From NCBI GenBank assembly GCA_049999725.1, contig JBNGIS010034470.1, positions 1 through 54,645 of the forward strand: a stretch of 54,645 nucleotides of DNA, written 5' to 3'. Source of the stretch: Haplomitrium mnioides. Lineage: Eukaryota > Marchantiophyta > Haplomitriopsida > Calobryales. Below, one piece after another: positions 10,709 to 20,800 of this stretch (within the stretch, counting starts at the first letter, position 1; each line of letters starts with the position of its first letter). The notes under the pieces are model-generated. The model saw nothing but the letters and a program-made list of their open reading frames with translations, had not been told where the DNA came from and did not search any database. The translations under genes were made by a program, and so were the position numbers.

Positions 10709-10848
10709 ATGCGCGCATAGGATCATGGACTCAATTCTATGTGTGCATAGGGTCAAGGAGTGAATTCAATGCGCGCATAGAATTAATGACTCAACATTTT
10801 ACGCACAAAGGATCAAAGAGGGAACTCAGTGCTCGCAAAGATCTAAAG
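10709..10848 (+). repeat. 30-bp tandem array with ATGCGCGCAT core, about 4.6 units
   Basis: Units start at 10709, 10739, 10769, 10799 and 10829 (the last partial). Cores are ATGCGCGCAT, ATGTGTGCAT, ATGCGCGCAT, TTACGCACAA and GTGCTCGCAA, so palindromy is lost in the later units. Because 30 is divisible by three, the array would encode a ten-residue repeat if translated. It begins 31 bases after an assembly gap and may extend into it. Confidence 0.85.
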
Positions 10849-11628
10849 AAACAATCCTCATCCAACAAAAGATCTTTGCTACCTATCAAGCGGGCGAAGT
10901 TGAATCTTTCTTCTGAGTATTCCAAAATGTCTGAAAAAAAAGGCTCAACAAAGAGATTTCAGACGACTGTAGAGCTTTTTTCATCCACATCTGAGGGAGA
11001 CGTTGATATTGATGATAAAAGTGTGTCTGTTCAAAACACAAACAACATACAATCTCTATACAATTTTAATTTTGGAGAGGAGCCACTCTCCTCGATAGCA
11101 CTACTCAAACAACGAGTGATTTCTTTTCAAGTTGCACCTCGAAGAGAGATTGGAACATCTGAAACAAATCAAATTATTTTGGAGTAGTCTTGAGACGATA
11201 TTTTGGAAAACAATTCTGGCAAAGAGTCTCAATCAATCAACATTTTTTTGGAGTTATCGCCAAGAGCACCGATTTCATTACAGAAAACATTTTTTTTTCT
11301 AATGGAGACATTGATCAAGATTCGGTTTCGGAATGGTGCAGTTTTCTTAATCCCCAAGAAGAAACTCGTTTCTCAAAAATATTTTGTCAAGGAACAAACA
11401 GTGTTCACAATGATGACCAAGATCTTCAAGATGAATTATCTCCTATTGCTGGATTCGCTTACGGACCGAATCGTCCAACCCAACATAAGAATTCTTTATC
11501 TGGGCCAAAACCCAAACGAGTAAATACCTTACGCAAAAATTCTTTGTGGAAAGTCCATCATGACAAGAGCTTTGTGAAGAGAAAGCTGGATCCAATGTCC
11601 ATTTCTAGATTGAAGAGAATTTCTTGTT

Positions 11629-12028
11629 NNNNNNNNNNNNNNNNNNNNNNNNNNNNNNNNNNNNNNNNNNNNNNNNNNNNNNNNNNNNNNNNNNNNNNNN
11701 NNNNNNNNNNNNNNNNNNNNNNNNNNNNNNNNNNNNNNNNNNNNNNNNNNNNNNNNNNNNNNNNNNNNNNNNNNNNNNNNNNNNNNNNNNNNNNNNNNNN
11801 NNNNNNNNNNNNNNNNNNNNNNNNNNNNNNNNNNNNNNNNNNNNNNNNNNNNNNNNNNNNNNNNNNNNNNNNNNNNNNNNNNNNNNNNNNNNNNNNNNNN
11901 NNNNNNNNNNNNNNNNNNNNNNNNNNNNNNNNNNNNNNNNNNNNNNNNNNNNNNNNNNNNNNNNNNNNNNNNNNNNNNNNNNNNNNNNNNNNNNNNNNNN
12001 NNNNNNNNNNNNNNNNNNNNNNNNNNNN
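11629..12028. other. Assembly gap, 400 N
   Basis: Exactly 400 unknown bases inside the DNA transposon, between the possible N-terminal part and the DUF7869-like domain. It may hide an exon. Confidence 0.99.
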
Positions 12029-12436
12029 TGCAAAAAATTGTTTTTGTTGTTTGCAAATGTTGTGCATGCATAGGATTTGTTCTTGATTCTTTTAAAACCA
12101 ATCGCGACAACATTCACAACAAGCCATGATATTGATGTTGTTGTATTGGTCCTATGCACGCATACAATCTATTGTTGCCTCCACTCATCCTAAACGCTCA
12201 GAGGATGTGATCTTGTAACCTTCTTTTGCAAATCTTGTTTTTTTCTTTTCCCAATAGATTTTCTTTTTTTCAAATTACCTAAGGTTTATTTTTTATCTTT
12301 TACAAAGTGTTTCGTTTCAATAAATTCAAATATTTGTCTAAGATACCTTCAATATTATTTACACCTAAGGTTGTGTTTTGAAGTTACAATTATCCACCTA
12401 TGTTTTACTGAACTAGTTTTATGTCCTTCTTGTTTT

Positions 12437-14190
12437 GGATGATGTAGTCAAATATAATGGCCAATTGTTTTTTCATCGTGACCAACAAATGAAAGAAAGA
12501 TCAAAACTTGGCAACCATCAAAGAAAATGTTATGCCAATGGTCAAAAGTACTTAGGAATTGTCATTGATGGAATGGATCAGAAGAAAACTGCTATTCCAC
12601 ACTAGCCATTGCCACCAAAAAATATTGATAAGGATTGTTTGGTGGGTGTGCATGTTGTTAGTGCCTTAATATTTAATCATGCTCTCTTTTCAAAGGTCTT
12701 CTTAACGTACGAAAACTTGAGAAGCGATTCCAATTTGATAGTTACTGTGGTCAACAAAATATTATGTGACTTTGAAGGCTCACTGCCTCCAACTTTGTAT
12801 CTTCAGTTGGACAACACCACACGAGAGAATAAGAATTCTATCATGTTTGGATATCTTAGTCTCTTTATTGCCAAGAATGTTTTTCGAAAAATCAAGGTGG
12901 GATTTCTTATGGTTGGCCATACTCATGATCAAATTGATCAAATGTTCAGCCGATTCTCAAAATGTTTAAAACATGTCAAAGCATTCACAATCACCAGTCT
13001 AGGTAAGGTGCTTCAATTATCATATAATCCTAAACCGCATGTGACTCTTTTGTTGGAAACTTGGGATTTCAAAATGTTTCTGCAGCAAAGTCCTTCTCTG
13101 GTTCAAAGGATACATGATATCACTTTTAATCAACAATTCATTGTTCCAATTAAATGATTCCAAAGCAAAGATTTGGAGCAAACAGTTCTTAATAGATGAA
13201 TTTTGGCTACCTGCGGATGGTATTGGTCAACTCAAGTGCCTACCAGAAGTGGACAGAGAAATTTTGAGTTTAATGTTGATTCCTCTCAAGGCATATTCTG
13301 AAATCAAACGATCTCAAAAGGAAGAAAGAGAAGTGGATGCCGAGAAAGTGGTAATTTCAATCAAGGACAACATAAGTAAGAACTGTTACAAGTTCTTCAT
13401 AGATTCTGATATTCAATGGTGGAATGACTTTTTTCTTGCCCAACAAGAGATTGTGGCTTACATCCTTGAAAAAAAACGACGACGACTCAAAGCACAATTT
13501 ACCTTTCCACCTTCACAATAGCCAAACACTTGTAATGATTTTCAAAATGTTTGTCCAAATTCTCAGCTTCAAGCTCCACAAATAGAAGAAGATACTCCGG
13601 TACAGCAAATACTTTCTACATGTCAAGCAATCTATGATGGAGCACCTAGGCCGCGAGAATGGACTCTTTCGCACAATACTCAATACGGGCATAAATTTGG
13701 CAATCTATATGATTTGAAAGCTCGAATGTTTATTTGTGTTGTTGCATCTCTAGATCCAAAGAGCAGACCCTTTTGGGTTGCCAAAGTTCTCAAAGTTTTG
13801 TCCTTTGATGAGGAAGATCCACGAAACCCGAAATGAGTACGAGCTCAATAGTTTGCTTGTTTGGCTGAAGATGCATTTTCTGGTCAATACTTCCCAAAAA
13901 AAATAGTAGCAACAAAAGGGAAATGCAAATCCAAGTTACATATTGATATACTTGATTTGACACAAATCACGATTATGTCGTTTGATTTTCTGCTCACCTT
14001 GAAAAACCAATTGAGGAAAACCACTCTTGCTACCATTAAAGGAAATCTATTTGAATACGAAAGGCAAAAAACCCTCAATCCTGAAATGTTTCAAAGAGAT
14101 TCAAATAGTGTCATTAACACTGAGATAGATCAAGCAAACCTTGATGAATCTTCTGAAGCTGAATCTGAAGAAATTGAGACAAGCGACTAA
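12437..14190 (+). pseudogene. DUF7869-like domain protein, putative transposase
   Basis: From a possible acceptor near 12447 the text reads GIVIDGMDQKKTAIP (DGMD at 12567-12578), then LQLDNTTRENKN (LDN at 12807-12815), then MVGHTHDQIDQMFSRFS (GHTHD at 12915-12929). This pattern matches what I know of the DUF7869 family, which is scattered across algae, animals, protists and some plants. Conserved acidic residues at DGMD, LDN and HTHD-ID look like an RNase H-fold metal site, hence my inference of a DDE-type transposase. The C-terminal part, with RPREWTLSHNTQYGHKFGN and RPFWVAKVLKV, could be a small chromatin-reader-like module, and it ends in an acidic tail. Stops at 12603 (TAG), 13519 (TAG), 13834 (TGA) and 13849 (TAG), and a frameshift near 13150, make this a pseudogene. 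It is the only candidate mobilising enzyme between the TIRs. Confidence 0.6.
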
Positions 14191-14782
14191 AGTCCTTCAA
14201 GAATTTTGTTCTATGTTTTGTATTTGCAAATCTTGTATAATTTAAGAGGATCATTTCCAAAAGTATTTGAAAATCGTTTTTAGTAACTTGTTGGATTTTT
14301 GGCAAACTTGAACTTGTGACCGTAAATCATTCCAAGTTGAATGTTGTTCTGTGTAAATAAACTTTAATTCATAGTTAATATTTTTATTTGTTTTGTAGAA
14401 ATATTTTCATCTCCAAAATATAAGTATTTTGCTTTTAACTTTTAAGGTTATTATCTCGCTGAAGCATCTGCCCAAGTTGACTAAATTGTTTTTCTTTTGA
14501 AGACTTTGTTGTAAAAATTTAAATCTTTAGCGTTGTTTGACTTAGAAGAAGAGCTTTGTACCCATTTTTACTTTTAGATTTCAAATTAGAAGTCGAATTC
14601 TTTTGCATACGTAGAGTTTGTTGCAAAAATGGAATGTATAGTCTTTATCCTCGGTTGTAGAAGTGTGAACCCTATGCTTGCATAGACTTTGATGTGCAAG
14701 CGAAACGTACAACGTACAAAAACTCCTCTACGAAACCTAAAACCTAGCTTCTTCTCAATCTTTCTTTAAGAATGTTGTGCTT
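14191..14782. other. AT-rich 3' spacer of the DNA transposon
   Basis: No coding frame is recognised. One isolated copy of the palindromic core, CTATGCTTGCATAG, lies near 14664-14690, followed by ACTTTG as in the 52-bp array that comes next. Confidence 0.5.
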
Positions 14783-15042
14783 GTGAGTTCAGATTCCTAT
14801 GTGCACATAGACTTTGGGGTAGAGTGTTCAGATGGTGAGTTCAGATTTCTAGACGCACCTAGACTTTCAGTGCGAGTGTTCAGTTGGTGAGTTCGGATTC
14901 TTATGCGTGCATAGACTTTGGGGTGGAGTGTTCACTTGTTGAGCTTAGATTCCTTAGCGTGCCTAGACTTTGGAGTGGAGTGTTCACATGTTGAGCTTGG
15001 ATTCCTATGCGTGCATAGACTTTGAGGTGGAAGTTCACGCCT
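14783..15042 (+). repeat. Right subterminal tandem array, exact 52-bp period, five units
   Basis: Units start at 14783, 14835, 14887, 14939 and 14991 with GTGAGTTC or TTGAGCTT. Each continues with AGATTC-like sequence, a palindromic core (CTATGTGCACATAG in unit 1, TATGCGTGCATAG in units 3 and 5) and ACTTTGGGGTGGAGTGTTCA-like sequence. Unit 2 has arms CTAG/CTAG; unit 4 has TTAGCG/GCCTAG-like arms. It lies about 0.9 kb from the right end, opposite the 37-bp array at the left end. Confidence 0.9.
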
Positions 15043-15885
15043 TCCAAAAGTTCTACTTCTTCTGCATAACCCTTAGGCTTCTTCATGCAAAGACAACCAC
15101 TTACAACTTTGTTTGTACACAAGTCATCTATAGACCATTTTGTAGATCTTGAGACCTTTGTTTAGTTGAATCAAGTCTAAAACTTGAACATGTTTCTTGT
15201 TTACAATCTTAATGCAATCTCCTAAGCTACTAGCTTTTTTAATTCAGAACTATGATACATTTTTGTATATGCTTCGTTGAATTATGAAATATTTTTAATT
15301 GCTGGAACCTTTTTGAAAGCCCACGTTCACTTTTGATTGCATAGATTTTCAACTTAATTTGAAAGCTTCCTTTCTTCTTGACGTTTTAATTAAAGCTCCT
15401 AAATCGATGCAATGTTTCTTTTTCTTTGTTTTTGTGTTTACCATTACAAACTCATTCCCTTGACTTCTAGTCTCCTTAGGCTTTTTCTTTGTGTTTTGTA
15501 ATATTTTTCCAACAAAAAAGTTTGAAAGAGCACGATGTCTACGTTTTTTTTTTTTTTTTTTTATCAAACATATTTCAAAATAGTTTCTTGTGACGTGTAT
15601 TTAAACTTTTGGGCTTAGAATTGTAATCAATAATAAATGAAATTTTTTGATGAAAACCTACCGTAATTTTTATGATTTTAAACAAATTCGAGTTTTCCAA
15701 ATTTTTCATAAAAACTAGTAATATTGATTGATTTTCGATAACAAAATTGACTTTCGCTCTATTATGCTTGTTGAAATGACCAAAAAAAACCCAAAGAAGT
15801 AATGTACTTTTTGTTTTTAAAGATTAACCTCGTTTTTTAATGTTTTTTAATATGAAAAATCACAATTTTTCCAAAAAAAAAGGTT
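15043..15885. other. AT-rich right flank of the DNA transposon, no gene seen
   Basis: I see only short chance frames. A run of 19 T lies at 15544-15562. Nothing here resembles a protein family. Confidence 0.5.
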
Positions 15886-15927
15886 CTTGTTCTGAGTAGC
15901 CAGTTCTTGGTTCAAAGTAGCAACTTT
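15886..15927 (-). repeat. Right terminal inverted repeat of the DNA transposon
   Basis: On the plus strand it holds two related direct blocks, GTTCTTGTTCTGAGTAGC and GTTCTTGGTTCAAAGTAGC. The outer block read in reverse matches the left end. TAGTTA follows at 15928-15933, and then the interrupted pol frame resumes. Confidence 0.8.
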
Positions 15928-15933
15928 TAGTTA

Positions 15934-16441
15934 CGGAAGTAAGAGAGTTTTTAGGAGCCACAAGCTACTATAGGAGGTTCATAGAGAACTACTCCTGGAT
16001 AACTACTCCACTTATCGACTTGTTGTAAAAAAAAATGTCTTTCAATGGGGAGAGGAGGCTCAGATAGCTTTTGATACGTTGAAAGAGAAACTTATTACAG
16101 CCCTTTTCTTGAAACCTCCAAGTTGCGATAGAAAGTTCCATGTCTATGTGGATGTCTTTGCCTTTGCAATAGGTAGTGTATTGAGTCAAAAAGATGAAGA
16201 TAAGAAAGACCATCCTATTTATTATACAAGTCAAAAGTTGATTGTAGTAGAGAAAAAATATTCAGTAATAGAGAGAGAAGTGTTGGGACTGATATTTTTA
16301 GTCAGGAAATTCAGACACTATCTATTAGGGTATTCGTTTGTGTTTCATGTGGATCACAATTCACTGAAATATTTAGTGAATAAACTTGATTTGTTTGGGA
16401 GGATAGCAAGATGAATGTTGCTACTCTAGGAATTTGATTTT
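15934..16441 (+). pseudogene. RT connection and RNase H of element I pol, resumed after the insertion
   Basis: Right after the target duplication the text reads VREFLGATSYYRRF, the RT thumb/connection block expected after the sequence cut at 5803. A stop and frameshift follow near 16030. From 16079 an open frame covers the RNase H domain: HVYVDVFAFAIGSVLSQ with the first catalytic Asp, HPIYYTSQKL, then HVDHNSLKYLVN, which carries a further conserved Asp. It would remove the RNA strand during reverse transcription. The frame ends with TGA at 16412-16414, where the family usually has Trp, consistent with a single G-to-A change. Confidence 0.85.
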
Positions 16442-17815
16442 GAAGTGAACGCAAGACCAAGAAAGTCACATCAAAATGCAAATTTCCTATCCAGAATTGC
16501 AGGACTAGTCGAGATGGATGATCTAAATGATAATTTTCTAGATGAAAACCTATTCCCAATTGAGAAGGAAGGGGAGGAGAACTCTTGGTATAAGAAATTT
16601 TGGTTGTATCTTGAGAGTTTTATTTTGCCTTTCGGATTGAATAAAGAAGAGGAAGTAGTCTTTTTCCAGAAGGTGGCGCCGTATACATTTTATAAGGGAG
16701 TGTTATACAAGAAAGGACTTGATGATATATTGAGACGTTGTTTAGGCTCTAATGAAATTAAGAAGGTAATAGCTGCATTGCACGATGATGAAGTAGGTTG
16801 ACACTATGCCATGCGCAATATTGTGGAGAAGATTCATGAGGCATGCTATTGGTGGCCTACAATGTATAAGGATGTAAAGAGTTATATTCAGAGTTGTGAC
16901 CCATGTCAAAGAGTGGGGAAACCAATAGCAAGCAACCACTCGGCACTTACACCTATTTAACCTTTGGCTCTATTTGAGAAATGGGGTATTGATTTTGTAG
17001 GACCTATTACACAAGTGTCCAGATATTATAAAAATAGATATATATTAGTGTGTACAGATTATGCTACTAAATGGGTGGAAGCAAAAGCTACTCGAAGAGA
17101 TGGAGCAGTGGAAGGTGCTAACTTCCTATTTGAGAACATAATTACGTGATTTGGCTGTCCTTTAGAACTGATCAATGATAGGGGGACTCATTTTCTAAAT
17201 AAGGTAATTCAACGCCTTATCGATACCTACATGATTAAACATAGAAAGACAACTCCCTCCAACCCAAAAGCGAATGGACATACTGAAAGAGTTAATGGAT
17301 TGTTATGTAAGATATTAACAAAGATTTATTCAGCGTACTCGTCAGATTGGGACAGAAAGCTGTACTCAACTTTGTGGGCGTACAGAACAGTAGAAAAGGT
17401 GACTACAAAGCATACCCCGTTCTATTTGGTCTATGGTACTCATTCTTTAGTACTAGTGGAATGGGATGTGCCTTCTATCAAGATTGCTGAAGAAGAACGT
17501 ATGCCAGACGAGGAAAGTCTATTGAAGAGAATGATGGACTTGGTCAAGCTGTAGGAAGAAAGAGTTCAGGCTTTGGCTGAAACAGAAAAAGTCCAGAACA
17601 AACAAAAAGAAGATTATGATTCCAAGCTTAAAAATGTGAATATTTCTGAAGGGGATCTTGTGCTTTTGTATGATAGTCATTATTTTTGGTTCCTAGGGAA
17701 ACTTCATGTAAGATGGATGGGACTTTATGTAGTATCAAAAATTTATGACAATGGATCATTGGAGTTAAAGACTTTAACGTGGAAGTGTTGGAAACAAGAG
17801 TGAACGGATCACGAG
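16442..17815 (+). pseudogene. Integrase of element I pol
   Basis: After a tether block with SHQNANFLSRIAG the N-terminal zinc-binding region appears as HDDEVG-stop-H and CDPCQ near 16780-16910. The catalytic core has all three acidic residues: GIDFVGP, INDRGTHF and NGHTERVNG. It is followed by a C-terminal GDLVLLYDS module, which normally binds DNA non-specifically. It would insert the element cDNA into host chromatin in the nucleus. Stops at 16799 (TGA), about 16958 (TAA), 17147 (TGA) and 17552 (TAG) break it. No chromodomain is visible after about 17800. Confidence 0.85.
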
Positions 17816-17873
17816 TGAAACGATATCATTTGTGAACACTTGCGAGGACGCTGTGCAATTGAGAAGGGGGCTA

Positions 17874-20800
17874 TGTGAGAGCATAGTTCCTGGCAGAAGG
17901 TCAGAAACAACTTGAAAGAGTTCTTTTCGGCGTGGTGGAGTAAGAAAGAAATAGTAAAGTTTCAAGTTTGTGTATAATAGTTGTAAAAGTTTAAGGATAT
18001 GAAGAAATATTGTTATAGATGGCCAAAGAGAGAAGGTTGAGCTATGAGGAAGTTGATTTCTTTTTCAGGAAAGAGAAAAAAATATATATTTTTGATAAAA
18101 CTAATCTATGTGTTGAGGGCCAGCTAGCCCCTAGCTACTCCTATCTATTTCTATCTAGTGTTTGTTGGTGGATAGCTTGCCCATGAGCTAGCTGAAGTAT
18201 ATTGGAGGACAATTGCCGATGCCTTGAACTAGGTCCGTCTAGGGGCAGGAAGAAGTAGTGGCCTTACACCCCATAAGGAGCTGCCTCTCGAAAGGAGGAG
18301 AGTGGTGAATTGTTATATATTACTCCTAAGTTAGTGGGAAGCACTTATGGGATTTTTGGAGGTACTTGGGAAAGTCACCTGTTACGAAGCATTCATGGAG
18401 GAGAGCACTGGTTGTTCGGATCAAGGTTGGTAATTCGGGTTGATGAAGATTTGCGGAATGCTCTATTGTATAGACTTGAAGAAATTGTAGCATTTCATCA
18501 CGGATCAAGGGATGAAGCCTGCTGAAGAATCGATTTGCTCTAAAGGAATGGCCTTACGAGAAATTGATCGGCTTTGACGAATGTTCAGAAGGCCAGCTAC
18601 AACAATAGACCTTCTGTAAAAGGAAGTCAGGTGAACAAGAGACGATCCTCTAAGGAACGAAGTTCCTTCAAAAGAAATCGACCATTTGTGAGAAAGATGA
18701 TCTGTTGCGAAGAGGAAGACCATGTGAGCATGTTCATCAGTGAGAATTGAATAATGTGAAGAGTCCATGTTGTTATGAGGAATTCAAAGGAAAACACATT
18801 GTACAAATCCTTGATGCAAGAAGGAGCTACAGTTGATGTGAGGAAAAGCTACTCGGAGAGTTAATTTTAAAAGAGCCCATGTATTGTTCTTATATCGAGC
18901 GATCCAAGCGGTTAGTGTGAATAATGGATCTGCGACGAAAATCTGCTGCGAAATAGTTGATGCGAAGAATTGTTGTTGTAGAGGTAAGGAGTCATGCTCT
19001 AAATTGAAGGTAGGATTGACCTGCGTTGAAGGTCCCTCTGAAGAAATCGAATGTTGTGATAAATTTTAAGGAATAAACCTACAAAGCGAATGTCCTGAGA
19101 GGAAATGCCCAATGAATTACTTTGAGAAGAATGTTCCTGCTATGCGGAGCTCTCTGACGATGAACGAATGAGGATACGATGAAGGCTACTCGACTCTTCT
19201 CTTGAGCGGCGAAATCCATGCTACGTTGAGGAAGAAATTAGCTTGTGTGAGAATTGATTTGCTGCGGAGAAATGTTGGAATGAAGAACTCCCCTATCAAG
19301 AATTGAATGTGAAGAAGCGCCTCTGCAAATCGAAGAAGGATCACTTGCGATGATCAGAGCTGCAAGATGAAACCTAAGTCGAGCGACCCATGCTGCGCTG
19401 AAGTAAAATGAGAAGAACAAAGATACATAGTAAATTGGCCTGTGAAGAGTTGAAAGAGCCCAGCGAATCGAAGGACGATACCTATGGGTTGGAAATTGAT
19501 CAGCTGTATCAAGAAAAGGTTTGTGATAAGACTCTTCTGTGCGGATCTGTAGGTGAGAGCGGAGATATTTTCCATAAAACGGATCAGAACCAAAGTCCAT
19601 GAGTCTGAAGAAGGTATTGGAGGGGAATCCTTCAAAGTAGGGTGCCCCAGTTAAGTTGGATCCGATGTAAGTCCAAAGTAGAGTCAAGAGATGACCAATT
19701 GGTGTCCATGTGGAGCTACGTTGTGGGGTGCCCTAGTTAAAGTGGATCCGATGTGAGTTCGTGTGGGTATCCGTTGTGGAGAGTCTCAATTAAAAGGGTC
19801 CCGAGTGGAGATCCAAAGTGGGATCCCTAGTTAAAAAGGATCTGATGTGAGGTGTCCGACGGATTGTGAAAGCGAAATGGTGATTAAGCAAAGCAGTGAT
19901 TGGTGAAAAGGTGACTTGTCAACATTCTGTGTTGAGTGAGGATTGTTGCGAAAGAATAGGTACAAAGAAAAGGATGAAGAGCGGAGCAACGGCTTATCAT
20001 GGTTTCGGTGCTGATTGGGGAAGTCGAATCGAAAGTTCGAAAGGTCGAAACAGATGCTCGGTGGAATTGGAAAAGTTTGAAAATTGAAAAGGGAGGAAAC
20101 GAAGAGTTAGTGGAAGTTCAAAAATTAGTATACAAACATTTGTTAGTAATTAGTTCTTATTGCGAGCTAAGTTGGTGTAAGTGAAAGCTAGTTATTTAAT
20201 TTAAGAACGAGTTGAAAGTAGATAGTTCTTATTGAAAGATTAGTGAGAAAAAGTTAACTTAGAGGGAAGTAAGTTAGTTTATTTTGAACTATTATGACAA
20301 TTACTTGTCAATTGAGTAGGATAAGGGGTACAAGCCTGATGGCGAGTTAGTGTTCTACTGGTTATCTCATTGTACATGTTGTGTTTCAAGTAAAATTCAG
20401 GAGATTCTTGTCTGTGAGGTCCACTGCTCTTGGAAATTGCAGATTCAGAAGGAGCAATATGATGAAAGAACAAGGAATTGAAGTCAGAGTTTGGTGGTGA
20501 ATGTTTTGCAAGTTTTCAATTGAAGAAATCAGACAGATTGCATTAGAGAAGTGTATGTCAAGGGGTACCTGAGTGTATTCTGATGGTAGGTCTGGGTTCT
20601 GAATTCCAGATTGTAATTTGTGGGAGGTTTAGTGGCAAATCAATTTTGCTTTGAGTTTTGTTCTATTCTATGTGTGTATGTGTGTTAGTTTGTAAATCTT
20701 TAAAGAAAGAACCTTCTGTGATTCTTCAATTAGTGGATGCTTGTTGGTGGATTGTAGTAGAGCAAGTATTGCTTAGGGTTGTGTATGCCTATTGAATAGG

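Larger units (their letters stand above)
10503..11628 (+). pseudogene. Possible N-terminal part of the plus-strand transposon gene
   Basis: An ATG at 10503 begins a basic stretch that meets a stop within about 20 codons, just before a 100-base gap. After the gap a frame is open to 11187. It includes a ten-residue repeat made by the 30-bp palindrome array, then a Ser/Asp/Glu-rich polar stretch with SSTSEGDVDIDD. Two further overlapping frames are open to about 11523-11628, where a 400-base gap begins. I recognise no domain. It may be one gene with 12437-14190, with introns hidden in the gaps. Parts may equally be intron, since the repeat core is intronic in the neighbouring gene. Confidence 0.35.
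5804..15927. mobile_element. 10.1-kb TIR DNA transposon nested in pol of element I
   Basis: Both ends carry related inverted sequences: GCTACTTTGAGCCAGGAAC at the left and, read on the opposite strand, GCTACTTTGAACCAAGAAC at the right. They are flanked by the direct repeat TAGTTA (5798-5803 and 15928-15933; the first T may be fortuitous, giving 5 or 6 bp). Removing the insert and one repeat rejoins the pol reading frame. Inside are two divergent genes: a minus-strand methyltransferase-like gene (6714-10364) and a plus-strand DUF7869-like gene (from about 10503 to 14190). Subterminal and intronic arrays share a palindromic core. Two N gaps (100 and 400) make the length approximate. Both genes contain stops and frameshifts, so this copy is probably non-autonomous now. 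The superfamily is not assigned; a 5-6 bp target duplication and this domain do not let me choose. Confidence 0.8.
2363..17873 (+). mobile_element. Ty3/gypsy-like retrotransposon I, interrupted by a nested DNA transposon
   Basis: Gag (three zinc knuckles), protease, RT, RNase H and integrase occur in Ty3/gypsy order on the plus strand. The reading is cut at 5803 within the RT connection and resumes at 15934, where the text continues into the expected VREFLGATSYYRRF block. No chromodomain follows the integrase, so it looks like a non-chromovirus lineage; that is inference. Coding parts carry many stops and frameshifts, so this copy cannot make its own proteins. The integrase frame is followed by a purine-rich GAGAAGGGGG (17861-17870) that could be the polypurine tract, with a candidate 3' LTR start TGTGAGAGC near 17874. 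I could not identify a 5' LTR. Confidence 0.85.

Noticed and set aside
11529-12159. Long frames crossing the 400-base gap
   Set aside because: They are open only because Ns do not read as stops; the known parts are short.
15544-15562. T19 run considered as a poly-A tail of a reverse-strand retroposon
   Set aside because: No LINE or SINE body or target duplication is visible next to it, and AT-rich runs are common in this flank.
5804-15927. Assignment to hAT, MULE, CACTA, PIF or piggyBac
   Set aside because: Target duplication of 5-6 bp, end sequence and the DUF7869-like domain do not fit their usual signatures; the TTAA near 5801 is not repeated at the right end.
18310-20184. Several 60-150 codon frames downstream of integrase I
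   Set aside because: They have no recognised motif, lie on both strands in overlapping positions and show no conserved pattern.
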